DNA from: JAUIBE01 sp035267185
GTDB taxonomy: Bacteria; Pseudomonadota; Gammaproteobacteria; Xanthomonadales; SZUA-36
Reading direction: 5' to 3'
Assembly (NCBI GenBank): GCA_035267185.1
Contig: DATFLY010000128.1
Coordinates: 1 to 40,911, forward strand
DNA: 40,911 bases
The translations under genes were made by a program, and so were the position numbers. The notes beneath the pieces are model-generated. The model ran no database searches. It was not told where the DNA came from and was given only the letters and a program-made list of their open reading frames with translations. Of this stretch, positions 15,373 through 23,550 are shown one piece after another. Each line of letters starts with the position of its first letter. Within the stretch, counting starts at the first letter, position 1.

Positions 15373-16827
15373 ATGAGCAAGAATTCCAGGCCCTCCGAAA
15401 CAGAACTTAACCAGGCATTGCCGGTAAAACTCGACAGCACCTCAAATGGCGAGTATGTACCGATTCCGCTTCAGAAAAACGAAGAGCTGGCACGTAAAAC
15501 CGCACTTGAAGACGTAACGTTTGCTGCCCGAAAAACATCGACCAAACGACGGGACTTCCTTCGTTCAGGCTGTGCAGCAGCGGCAACACTACTCGCTTTC
15601 AACCGCGTGAATGCTGCACAAGGTGCCAACGGCGGCTTTTTTGATCTGCCCCCCGAGTCAGCTTTCGAGCCCGAGGCAGCAGCCGAGGCATTGGGCGATC
15701 GTGAATTTATATTCGATGTTCAGGGCCATTACCTGCCACCAAACCTGGCCAGCACCCTTAAGCCCCAGTGTATCGACGATCACGACCTGCTCGGGCGCGA
15801 ATACATGGGCTGCCTGGGCGCGGAAAACTTCATCAAGGATGTTTTCCTCGACAGCGACACGGATCTCATGGCGCTGAGCTTTATTCCATCCAGCCAGGCC
15901 AATGAACCGCTAACCATTGAAGAGGCTGACAAGACCCGTGAGATGGTGGCGGAACTGGAAGGAGATCAACGCCTGCTGTTGCACGGGCGCTGTAACCCCA
16001 ATCAGCCCGGTGACATCGAGCTGATGGATGAATTAGCCGAAAAATGGGGAGTCGCAGCCTGGAAGTGTTACACCCAGTATGGACCTGGTGGTAAGGGTTT
16101 CTTCCTTTCAGATGAAGACACGGGTATCCCTTACATCGAAAAAGCACGCGAGCTGGGTGTTAAAAACATTTGTGTGCACAAGGGAATCCCATTCGGTCGC
16201 GACTCCTACGAACACTCTCTTTGCGATGACATTGGCGTGGTGGCAAAAGCCTATCCGGACGTCAATTTCCTGATTTATCACTCCGGTTATGTGCCGGGCC
16301 AGGCTGAAGGGCCATTCGACCCAGATCGCAATGAGGGCGTCGATTCACTCATTAAGACCGTCGTGGACAACGATGTCGCTCGCAACAGCAACGTCTATGC
16401 AGAGTTGGGAAGCACCTGGCGATTCCTGTCCATGCGCGACCCGGAAAGTGCTGCCCACACGCTGGGCAAGCTGTTTCAGTACATCGGCGAAGACAATGTC
16501 CTGTGGGGTACAGACTCGGTCTGGTACGGTTCACCACAGGACCAGATCCAGGCGTTCCGCAGCTTCCAGATTTCTTCCGAGCTTCGTGAACAACATGGCT
16601 ACGCGGAAATCACTCCGGAACTGCGTGCCAAGGTCTTCGGCCTGAATGCCTGCAAGCCTTACAACATCTCATCCGAAGAGGTTCTCAAGGTTGCTGTAAA
16701 CGACAGGATCAGCCGCTCCAAAGAGGAATACGCCAACAACCCGCAACCGCATTTCCAGACCTACGGTCCCAAAACCCGGCGTGAATTTCTCAGGCTGCTT
16801 GAACTGACCGGAGGCAAGATCAGCTAG
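15373..16827 (+). CDS. Tat-exported metal-dependent amidohydrolase (TIM barrel)
   Basis: 484 residues. The start at 15373 is supported by GAAGGA six bases upstream. A twin-arginine motif, TKRRDFLRSGCAAAATLLAF, sits at about residues 57-76 after an unusually long, charged 56-residue leader, so export of the folded, metal-loaded enzyme is likely. The mature domain resembles amidohydrolase-2 proteins (2-pyrone-4,6-dicarboxylate hydrolase/ACMSD type): FIFDVQGHYLPPN near the start, GVKNICVHKGIPFGRDSY, NFLIYHSGYVPGQ, VYAELGSTW and VLWGTDSVWYGSP, the last giving a probable metal Asp. The usual HxH reads QGH here, so the metal site may be altered. The substrate is unknown. Confidence 0.85.
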   Translation: MSKNSRPSETELNQALPVKLDSTSNGEYVPIPLQKNEELARKTALEDVTFAARKTSTKRRDFLRSGCAAAATLLAFNRVNAAQGANGGFFDLPPESAFEPEAAAEALGDREFIFDVQGHYLPPNLASTLKPQCIDDHDLLGREYMGCLGAENFIKDVFLDSDTDLMALSFIPSSQANEPLTIEEADKTREMVAELEGDQRLLLHGRCNPNQPGDIELMDELAEKWGVAAWKCYTQYGPGGKGFFLSDEDTGIPYIEKARELGVKNICVHKGIPFGRDSYEHSLCDDIGVVAKAYPDVNFLIYHSGYVPGQAEGPFDPDRNEGVDSLIKTVVDNDVARNSNVYAELGSTWRFLSMRDPESAAHTLGKLFQYIGEDNVLWGTDSVWYGSPQDQIQAFRSFQISSELREQHGYAEITPELRAKVFGLNACKPYNISSEEVLKVAVNDRISRSKEEYANNPQPHFQTYGPKTRREFLRLLELTGGKIS

Positions 16828-16969
16828 GCTCAACCTTGCGGAAAGAGTAGCGAACTGAAGTCCTCGCGAACCGAAGGCCGCTGCCGTCAGAGGCTTCCTC
16901 TTAGAACACCTGCACCAATCTGGAGCAGCATAGCCAGACTATGACGACGGGGAAGACCAGTCGGGTGCG

Positions 16970-17084
16970 AGTCCAGCGGAGAGAGGCTTCCTTTCAGAAC
17001 CCGCCGTAAACCCTTCCCTGGGGGCTTGTCTTGAAACATCCTGTTTCAAACAGTTCTGAAAGGAAGCCTCTCTCCGCGCGGACT
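16970..17084 (-). repeat. Long palindromic element, copy 1 (24-bp perfect arms)
   Basis: The arms at 16977-17000 and 17053-17076 are perfect 24-bp inverted repeats containing GAGAGGCTTCCTTTCAGAAC and its complement; outer AGTCC/GGACT pairs extend the stem. The 52-bp loop holds a second hairpin, TTGAAAC-ATCCT-GTTTCAA (17031-17049), which on the minus strand presents AGGAT in its loop. I orient the element on the strand that shows GGA. Confidence 0.85.
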
Positions 17085-17195
17085 GTGCCAATTGAAAGGA
17101 CCATGCCATAACAAAGCACCTACTCTGGTAGCCATTTAAGCTCCAACGGCTGATCAAGTCCTCGCGGTCCTGTTTTGGCTCAGGACTCTCACAAA

Positions 17196-17301
17196 GCGGG
17201 TTTGCCTTGTCCCTTTCAAAACTCTCGACAACAGGGATGTTGGCGCGAAGCCTACAGGGATGTATTTACGGCGGGTTTTGAAAGGGACAGGGCATGCCCG
17301 C
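17196..17301 (+). repeat. Long palindromic element, copy 2 (15-bp perfect core arms)
   Basis: TGTCCCTTTCAAAAC (17208-17222) pairs with GTTTTGAAAGGGACA (17275-17289); TGCC/GGCA and GCGGG/CCCGC extend the stem to about 27 positions. The loop carries two GGA hairpins: CAAC-AGGGAT-GTTG (17229-17242) and TAC-AGGGAT-GTA (17253-17264), both matching the CsrA/RsmE consensus WCANGGANGW. It is oriented opposite to copy 1. Confidence 0.8.
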
Positions 17302-17407
17302 TCCTGGAGCACGCTCTCTGGGCCAACCCGGGGCACTATGGAAGCAGCATGAGGAATGCGCGTGAGTATTGAAGGGCATATACCAGCCCTGCGGATCGCA
17401 CCTTGGC

Positions 17408-17800
17408 TTAAGTGTAATCCTGGTACGACTTTTCCTCGACGATTTCTGAGCCCAGGTGCAGGTTCAGCTTTTTCTTGACCTCAGAGCGGCGGTCGTTGGT
17501 GAAATACACCGCCCTCGCCAATTCGATGAAGCGCTCATCAAACTCCTTGTCACGCTCCTTATCCCGAATATCATCCTCGATTTCCCACAACGCCTCGTTG
17601 ATTTCCTTTAGCTGAACATGAAGGGAGCGAATGGTGTCATCTTCTGCGATGGACTCAACCCAGGTATTCTGGAGCAGGGCAAGCTCGGTTCTGACATTGA
17701 CGAGTTTGTCAGGGTCAGAAATGCGCTCTGACTTGATTTCAAGGATGGTGATCTTGTCCAGGACCTCGCCTGGTGACACAGGGACGCGAATATTTTCCAT
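17408..17800 (-). CDS. DUF6165 family protein
   Basis: 130 residues with the family's N-terminal signature RVPVSPGEVLDKITILEIKS and a helical, strongly charged remainder (KEINEALWEIEDDIRDKERD, VYFTNDRRSEVKKKLNLHLG). In other proteobacteria the family often lies near surface-polysaccharide genes; that is recalled knowledge, not shown here. It follows the alpha-hydroxy-acid dehydrogenase gene by 9 bp on the same strand, and its ribosome site (AGGA) overlaps that gene's end. The biochemical role is unknown. Confidence 0.85.
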   Translation of the reverse strand: MENIRVPVSPGEVLDKITILEIKSERISDPDKLVNVRTELALLQNTWVESIAEDDTIRSLHVQLKEINEALWEIEDDIRDKERDKEFDERFIELARAVYFTNDRRSEVKKKLNLHLGSEIVEEKSYQDYT

Positions 17801-17809
17801 GACGTTATT

Positions 17810-18973
17810 TTATCCTGAATTATGAACCCGAATGTAATCAGAACTGATTTCCGAGACGCTGCGACAGCCCATCAAAGCCATGTCCCGCTCCAGCTCTGCC
17901 TTCATCAGCGTCAGGGCCCTCATCACGCCCTCATGCCCCCCTGCGGCCAGGCCGTAAAGATAAGGCCGGCCAAAACTGCAGGCCGTGGCACCCATGGCCA
18001 GGGCCTTGATGATGTGCGTACCCCTGCGAATTCCACCGTCGCAGATGATATCGAGCTCACCACCAACGGCATCAGCGATATCCGCGATGCAATCGATCGG
18101 CGCCGGAGCGGTTTCCAATTGACGGCCACCATGATTCGAGACCATGATGCCCCTGGCGCCAATGTCCCTGGCCCGCCGGGCGTCTTCCACGGTTTGCAGA
18201 CCCTTGATCACCATTGGCCCGTCCCAGAGGCTGGTCAGCCATTCAGCGTCTTCCCAGGTGACGCTGTGATCGAACTGGCTGTTGACGTACTCAATTAAAC
18301 CCATGCTTCCCTTGCCAAGCGCATCAACCCGATGGGCCACATTGGCAATTTCGAAATCCCGGTCTCGCAGGTAATTCAAAGTCCAGTGGGGATGCAGCGC
18401 AAAACTCATCAGGCTGCCCAGTCGAAACTTAGGAGGCATATGCATCCCATGCTCGATCTCACGCTCGCGATTGCCAGCAACCGGCACATCAACCGTGAGA
18501 CACATGGACTCAAATCCGGCTGCTTCACAGCGAGTGACAAATTCACGGGTCAGTTCACGATCCTTCAGGACATAAACCTGGAACATTTTTGGTGAATCAG
18601 TGACTTTGGCAACGTCCTCAAGGGTTGTCGTTCCCAGCGTTGAAAGCGAATAGAAGGTGCCAAATTTATCGGCCGCCCGAGCCACGGCTGGTTCTTTCTC
18701 GTGATGAAAAAGGCGTGACATTCCCGTTGGTGACAGAAAAAACGGAACATCGATTTTCTGACCCAGCAAGGTCGTTGAGGTGTCCAGCGATTCGATATTG
18801 CGCAGGTAACGAGGTAACAACTCGTAGCGATCAAAAGCTGTTGTGTTCCAACCGAGCGTCAGTTCATCATCGGCGCCACCATCAATGTAGTGGAACATCG
18901 GAGCCGGAAGACGTTTCCTGGCCAGTTCACGCAAGTCGGCAATATTTTTGCAGCGATCCAATCGAGGACTCAT
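17810..18973 (-). CDS. FMN-dependent alpha-hydroxy-acid dehydrogenase (LldD-like)
   Basis: 387 residues, the usual length for L-lactate dehydrogenase/glycolate oxidase-type flavoenzymes. The sequence starts with NIADLRELARKRLPAPMFHY IDGGADDE, has LSPTGMSRLFHHEKEPAVAR and MCLTVDVPVAGNRERE for FMN binding, and contains the catalytic VSNHGGRQLE with His281, followed by ICDGGIRRGTHIIKALAMGA. It oxidises an L-2-hydroxy acid, probably lactate, at the inner membrane with quinone or another acceptor. It is the first gene of a two-gene unit with DUF6165, and divergent from the tricorn-like protease gene. Which hydroxy acid it prefers is not determined by the sequence. Confidence 0.9.
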   Translation of the reverse strand: MSPRLDRCKNIADLRELARKRLPAPMFHYIDGGADDELTLGWNTTAFDRYELLPRYLRNIESLDTSTTLLGQKIDVPFFLSPTGMSRLFHHEKEPAVARAADKFGTFYSLSTLGTTTLEDVAKVTDSPKMFQVYVLKDRELTREFVTRCEAAGFESMCLTVDVPVAGNREREIEHGMHMPPKFRLGSLMSFALHPHWTLNYLRDRDFEIANVAHRVDALGKGSMGLIEYVNSQFDHSVTWEDAEWLTSLWDGPMVIKGLQTVEDARRARDIGARGIMVSNHGGRQLETAPAPIDCIADIADAVGGELDIICDGGIRRGTHIIKALAMGATACSFGRPYLYGLAAGGHEGVMRALTLMKAELERDMALMGCRSVSEISSDYIRVHNSG

Positions 18974-19040
18974 TTCAACTCACCGTGATGCTTTGTGTAC
19001 AATCTGTGCTCCTTTTCGACCTGCTTTTCCTGGAGCATCC

Positions 19041-22000
19041 ATGATATCTCGCTTTTGCCTTTCCGGCTTTTTACTGATTCTGTTCAACGCCACTGTTTTA
19101 GCAGACCAGACCATGCTACTGAGAGAGCCAGTGCTTTCTGAAGACCATCTTGCTTTTGTGTATGCAGGAGATATCTGGGTGGCCAAAACAGACGGCGGCC
19201 AGCCTCGCCGCCTGACTTCACATCCCGCAGAAGAAAGACACCCTGTTTTCTCCCCTGACGGAAGCCAGATTGCCTTCAATGCATGGTACGAGGGAAATCG
19301 TGACGTCTACGTGATTTCGGTCGATGGTGGACAACCCAGGCGGCTGACCTGGCACCCTGATGCGGATATTCCCATTGACTGGACAGCAGATGGAAACCAG
19401 GTGGTGATGGTTTCCTATCGGGAATCAGATCATGGGCGCTCAGGACAGCTCTATCATGTCTCACTTGATGGTGGCCTGCCCGTCAAACAGATGGAAGCGC
19501 GCGTTTTCCGTGGAAGTTATAGCGAAAACGGGGTGTTTGCCTATATTCCATTTGGCTCAGGATATAACGGACTATTTGGAGGAACTGCCGGCTGGAAAGG
19601 CTATCGGGGAGGCACGACACCTGCAGTGCATGTCATGAGTGCTGACCGCAGCGAGGTTTACACCATACCGGGCGCCAATGCGACCAACTTCAATACCCTG
19701 TGGCTTGGGGAGGAGCTCTATTTCCTTTCCGATCGTGATGACAAGAATTTCCAGATTTTCAGGCACGATCCCACCACCAACACGGTCGAACAAATTACAA
19801 ATGAGAGCAATTGGGATATTCGATCTGCCGGAGGTCACGGCCAGACCATTGTTTACGAAGTGGGCGGACGCATCAGGCAACTGGATCTTGAGACCGGCAA
19901 TACCAGTGTACTGGAAATAGAAATTGCTCCTGACCTGGCACAAAGACAACCGCAATGGAAAGATGCTTCCGAGACCATCACCAATGCCCAGATTTCACGG
20001 ACCGGAAAACGTGCCGTTATCACTGCAAGAGGCGAGGTGTTCACAGTTCCGGTCGAAGAAGGGTCAACCAGGAATGTTAGCAACAGTGGGACACGCAGGG
20101 AATACACTGCACTCTGGTCACCTGATGGACAAAAACTCGCATGGATCACCGAGACAGGTGCCGGGACCGGGATCGAGCAGGAAGTGGTTGTTTCTGACCA
20201 GTTTGGCAACATCGAGGCTCGTCATGACCTGGGGCCTCATTTTTACTTTCTTCAGGCCTGGGGTTCAGGTGATGAGCCCAGGTTGATCTATACAGACAAT
20301 CATCTGGGCCTGCATGTGCTTGACCTTGACTCTGGACGCAGCGAATTGATTGCGACCGAGCAGCGTCGGGACCAGATTGATGTCGCCATTTCCCCCGATG
20401 GGCAATGGCTGGCCTACACGCTGGAGCAGGCAAATTATCACCGTGACCTGATGCTTCATGAATTTGCAAGCGGACGCAGCACCAGGGTGACTGACGGTCT
20501 TGCAGACGTTGCGTCTCCGGCATTCAGCCCGAATGGTCAATATCTTTATTTTGCTGCATCAACCAACTCCGGGCCATTGCAGGTGGGCCTGAACATGACC
20601 AGCCAGGAAAGGCCATTTCGCGCGAGCCTTTACGCAGCAGTTCTGTCATCCGATGGCGAATCCCCGTTGAAACCGATCAGTGGCGATGAGGAAGCGGCCA
20701 CCGATGAAGATGAAGATTCCGATGAAGAGGAATCCAGTGAACCTGAATCCACAAGAATTGACCTGGATGGGTTGAGCGATCGAATCATCGCCCTGCCCGT
20801 TGCCCAGAGAAATTATGGGAATCTTGGCGTCGGCAAAGACGGGAACCTGTATTACATCGAATTCGTCCAGGCCGGCACCAGCGTCGAGCCTCCCGGAAGT
20901 AATCAGAATGAGGAAAACGAACTCAGGCAGTTCAATCTTGAGGAACGGGAAGATTCGAGAGTATTGAGTGGCGTTAACGCGTTTGCCATCAGCAGCGAAG
21001 GCGGTCACATGATCATCCGGAAAGCCAATGGCTCGATTGCCACGGCCGAGATCGGTGATGACATGGAACCGGAAAGCCTGGGTCTCGGCGGCGTTCGCGT
21101 GTTTGTCGATCCTGCCGAGGAATGGGCCCAGATATTTGACGAAATCTGGAGGATGCAACGCGAATACTTCTACGCTTCCAATCTTCATGGCCTGGACTGG
21201 GATGCGGTTTATGAAAAATACCGACCCTTGCTGGCACACGTCGGACGTCGTGAAGATTTGAACGCACTTGCAGTAGAAATGATTGCCGAGCTGCATGCCG
21301 GCCACAATCGTGTTGGCGGTGGTGATGTCTATAACGATGATTCGGTGGACGTCGGATTGCTTGGCGCCAACCTGGAAATTGACGATGGTCATTATCGCAT
21401 CGCCCAAATCTACACTGGTGAATCGTGGAATCCATTCCTGGGCGCACCGTTGGCACAACCCGGCAACGAGGCATATGAAGGTGAATACATTCTCGCGGTA
21501 AACGGTCGGGAGATATCATCAGCTGACAACATCTTCGCACTGTTGCAGGGCACTACTGGCGAACAGGTAACGCTTCGGGTCGGTCCTGAAGCTGATGATG
21601 ACAACGCAAGGGATATCGTCGTGGAGCCGGTTGGCGATGAGGCCCGCATCCGCTTATGGAACTGGATTGAAAACAACCGCAGGCACGTTGAGACTGCAAC
21701 TGACGGCCAGGTGGGATATATCTACCTCCCCAATACCGCAGGTGCCGGTTACACCTATTTTAATCGCATGTTCTTCCCGCAGGTCGACAAACAGGCGATG
21801 ATCATTGATGAGCGTTCAAATAGTGGCGGTCAGGCTGCCAACTACATTATCGACGTACTATCACGAAAACACCTGTCCGGATGGAAGGACCGTGACGGCC
21901 TGATCTTCAACACACCAGCAGGCGCAATGCACGGACCCAAGCTGATGATGATTGACCAGGATGCTGGCTCCGGCGGTGATTACCTGCCGCACACATTCAG

Positions 22001-22316
22001 ATATGCGGGGCTTGGAAAACTACTGGGAACCAGAACCTGGGGTGGCCTGATTGGCATCTTCACAAACCCTTTGCTGATGGATGGTGGCGTTGTCACCGTT
22101 CCTTTCTTCCGGTTTTTTGACCCGGAAGGCAACTGGAGCGTGGAAAATGAAGGCGTGGCACCCGATATTGAAGTAACACTCGATCCGCTGGCCACTAACC
22201 AGGGCGAGGACAGCCAGCTTGAGGCTGCCATCAGCGAGATCCTGTCACAGCTTGAGGGATTCGACAGCGGTGTGCCCAAACAGGCGCCACCCCTGCCAAC
22301 TGAACTCGGCGAGTGA
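19041..22316 (+). CDS. Tricorn-like S41 family serine protease, exported
   Basis: 1091 residues. ATG at 19041 has GGAG six bases upstream and is followed by a signal peptide (MISRFCLSGFLLILFNATVLA). Two beta-propellers come next, with repeated VFSPDGSQIAF, ISPDGQWLAY and FSPNGQYLYF blades. A very acidic linker spans residues 549-573 (DEEAATDEDEDSDEEESSEP). A tricorn core domain and a PDZ domain follow (about 780-850, EYILAVNGREISSADNIF), then the S41 catalytic domain. Probable active-site residues are His716 in LHGLDW, nucleophile Ser977 in DAGSGGD and Glu1037 in VENEGVAPD. It degrades oligopeptides, here likely in the periplasm. The SDR gene follows 27 bp later. Confidence 0.92.
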   Translation: MISRFCLSGFLLILFNATVLADQTMLLREPVLSEDHLAFVYAGDIWVAKTDGGQPRRLTSHPAEERHPVFSPDGSQIAFNAWYEGNRDVYVISVDGGQPRRLTWHPDADIPIDWTADGNQVVMVSYRESDHGRSGQLYHVSLDGGLPVKQMEARVFRGSYSENGVFAYIPFGSGYNGLFGGTAGWKGYRGGTTPAVHVMSADRSEVYTIPGANATNFNTLWLGEELYFLSDRDDKNFQIFRHDPTTNTVEQITNESNWDIRSAGGHGQTIVYEVGGRIRQLDLETGNTSVLEIEIAPDLAQRQPQWKDASETITNAQISRTGKRAVITARGEVFTVPVEEGSTRNVSNSGTRREYTALWSPDGQKLAWITETGAGTGIEQEVVVSDQFGNIEARHDLGPHFYFLQAWGSGDEPRLIYTDNHLGLHVLDLDSGRSELIATEQRRDQIDVAISPDGQWLAYTLEQANYHRDLMLHEFASGRSTRVTDGLADVASPAFSPNGQYLYFAASTNSGPLQVGLNMTSQERPFRASLYAAVLSSDGESPLKPISGDEEAATDEDEDSDEEESSEPESTRIDLDGLSDRIIALPVAQRNYGNLGVGKDGNLYYIEFVQAGTSVEPPGSNQNEENELRQFNLEEREDSRVLSGVNAFAISSEGGHMIIRKANGSIATAEIGDDMEPESLGLGGVRVFVDPAEEWAQIFDEIWRMQREYFYASNLHGLDWDAVYEKYRPLLAHVGRREDLNALAVEMIAELHAGHNRVGGGDVYNDDSVDVGLLGANLEIDDGHYRIAQIYTGESWNPFLGAPLAQPGNEAYEGEYILAVNGREISSADNIFALLQGTTGEQVTLRVGPEADDDNARDIVVEPVGDEARIRLWNWIENNRRHVETATDGQVGYIYLPNTAGAGYTYFNRMFFPQVDKQAMIIDERSNSGGQAANYIIDVLSRKHLSGWKDRDGLIFNTPAGAMHGPKLMMIDQDAGSGGDYLPHTFRYAGLGKLLGTRTWGGLIGIFTNPLLMDGGVVTVPFFRFFDPEGNWSVENEGVAPDIEVTLDPLATNQGEDSQLEAAISEILSQLEGFDSGVPKQAPPLPTELGE

Positions 22317-22343
22317 ATCAAACAACGCAAACAGGAGCGATCA

Positions 22344-23141
22344 ATGGGCCGTTGGCTTGGATTTGAAGGAAAAACGGTGTTTGTCATGGGCGGCACCAGT
22401 GGAATCAACCTGGGCATCGCTGAGGCGTTTGCTGAACAAGGGGCAAATTTGCTGGTCGCCAGCCGCTCACAAGATAAAGTCGATGCAGCGGTTGAGAAAC
22501 TTAAAGGATTTGGAGGAAAAGCATTCGGCTTTTCTTCAGACGCGCGGGATATCGAAGCGATCGAGAAAGGTCTTGCCGGCCAGGCAGAGCACTTTGGGAA
22601 AATCGATGTCATGGTCGTCGGACAGGCAGGTAATTTCCCTGCACCTGCACTTGGGATGTCTGCCAACGCATTCAAATCAGTGGTCGACATAGACCTTTTG
22701 GGAACCTTCAATACGGTCAAGGCCGCGCATCAGTACCTGGCAGATGATAACCCCAGCATCACCGCCATTTCGGCACCACAGGCAGTCGTACCGATGCCGA
22801 TGCAGGCGCATGTCTGTGCCGCCAAGGCTGGTGTGGATATGCTGACCAAGGTGCTCGCGATGGAACTGGGGCACCAGGGTGTTCGATGTAACGGGATCAT
22901 TCCGGGACCGATTGATGATACCGAGGGGATGGCACGTCTGGCACCAACTGAAGAGGCCCGTGAAGCCTGCAGGCGCAGTGTTCCGATGGAACGGCTGGGA
23001 ACCAAGCGTGATATCGCCAACTGCGCGATGTTCCTGGCATCACCACTGGCGAGTTACATCACGGGTGCAATTATTCCGGTTGATGGTGGCTGGTCACTGG
23101 GTGGCGTGAGCCTGAGGTCGTTAGCCCACGCCGGGCAATAA
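22344..23141 (+). CDS. SDR family oxidoreductase resembling 2,4-dienoyl-CoA reductase
   Basis: 265 residues, start supported by AGGAGCGATCA before the ATG. The Rossmann motif reads GGTSGINLGIAEAFAEQGA (residues 16-34). The usual YxxxK is missing: the lysine is Lys161 in CAAKAGVDMLTKVLAMELG, but Val157 occupies the tyrosine position. This fits the 2,4-dienoyl-CoA reductase branch, where the tyrosine is displaced and the pattern is S..AKAGVD...LA.E.G. The C-terminus, ITGAIIPVDGGWSLGG, is typical. The role is probably NADPH-dependent reduction of an unsaturated fatty acyl-CoA. It lies downstream of the tricorn gene in one transcription unit; the biological link between them is unclear. Confidence 0.85.
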   Translation: MGRWLGFEGKTVFVMGGTSGINLGIAEAFAEQGANLLVASRSQDKVDAAVEKLKGFGGKAFGFSSDARDIEAIEKGLAGQAEHFGKIDVMVVGQAGNFPAPALGMSANAFKSVVDIDLLGTFNTVKAAHQYLADDNPSITAISAPQAVVPMPMQAHVCAAKAGVDMLTKVLAMELGHQGVRCNGIIPGPIDDTEGMARLAPTEEAREACRRSVPMERLGTKRDIANCAMFLASPLASYITGAIIPVDGGWSLGGVSLRSLAHAGQ

Positions 23142-23284
23142 TCGGTCGCGGCCAGAAGTCCGCTCCTGCAAATTCCCGCACCTGATTGCGGCGTCGGTTG
23201 GGCTGGGTGAATCGGTCGCGGCTAAAAGACCGCTCCTACAAATTGGAGCGTTCGGTTGTAGGAGCGGACTTCTGGCCGCGACTT
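23142..23284. repeat. Three REP-like elements, two forming an inverted pair
   Basis: TCGCGGCCAGAAGTCCGCTC at 23142-23172 (plus), a variant TCGCGGCTAAAAGACCGCTC at 23212-23242 (plus), and the complement GTAGGAGCGGACTTCTGGCC at 23256-23284 (minus). The last two face each other and form a BIME-like hairpin. The GTAGGAGCGG...CCGCGAC theme is familiar from REP repeats of pseudomonads and xanthomonads. No RAYT transposase is in the window. Confidence 0.85.
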
Positions 23285-23333
23285 CTGAATTGCTGGAACA
23301 TTCTTGTGGTCGTTATAACCACGACGTGGGTCC

Positions 23334-23513
23334 CGGATAAGCCTACTCGGCTTTCCGGGATGACGTTAAACGCAAGGCGATTCGGATAAGCCTGCTCGGC
23401 TTTCCGGGATGACGTTAAACGCAAGGCGATTCGGATAAGCCTGCTCGGCTTTCCGGGGTGACGTTAAACGCAAGGCGATTCGGATAAGCCTACTCGGCTT
23501 TCCGGGATGACGT
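23334..23513 (+). repeat. 49-bp tandem repeat, 3.7 copies
   Basis: Copies begin at 23334, 23383, 23432 and 23481 with an exact 49-bp period; the last is cut after 33 bp. Differences are limited to two A/G positions (CCTACTC/CCTGCTC and GGGATGA/GGGGTGA). Each unit contains CGGA-t-AAGCC...GGCTT-TCCG, which can fold into a hairpin. There are no spacers, so it is not a CRISPR array. It ends 37 bp before the 3' end of the minus-strand amidohydrolase gene. Confidence 0.92.
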
Positions 23514-23550
23514 ATTTTGTGTTGGAGCGGTGCCTCGCCGCGACCTATCG

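Larger units (their letters stand above)
16828..17407. repeat. Palindromic repeat island between the amidohydrolase and DUF6165 genes
   Basis: 580 bp with no credible gene. It holds two diverged copies of one long stem-loop element in opposite orientations (16970-17084 and 17196-17301). A partial third arm lies near 16887-16911, and GGA-containing hairpins lie in the loops. The loop words GGGAAGGGTTTACGGCGGGTT (minus strand of copy 1) and GGGATGTATTTACGGCGGGT (plus strand of copy 2) show common ancestry. No transposase or integrase is associated. Confidence 0.8.

Noticed and set aside
16828..17407. Small protein genes in the repeat island
   Set aside because: Open frames of 60-72 codons here are read through palindromic arms, lack ribosome sites and have arginine/serine-rich composition without family features.
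20646..21458. 270-codon minus-strand open frame opposite the tricorn-like gene
   Set aside because: Antisense shadow without motifs or ribosome site.
23334..23513. CRISPR array
   Set aside because: Units are contiguous 49-bp tandem copies with no unique spacers, and no cas gene is present.
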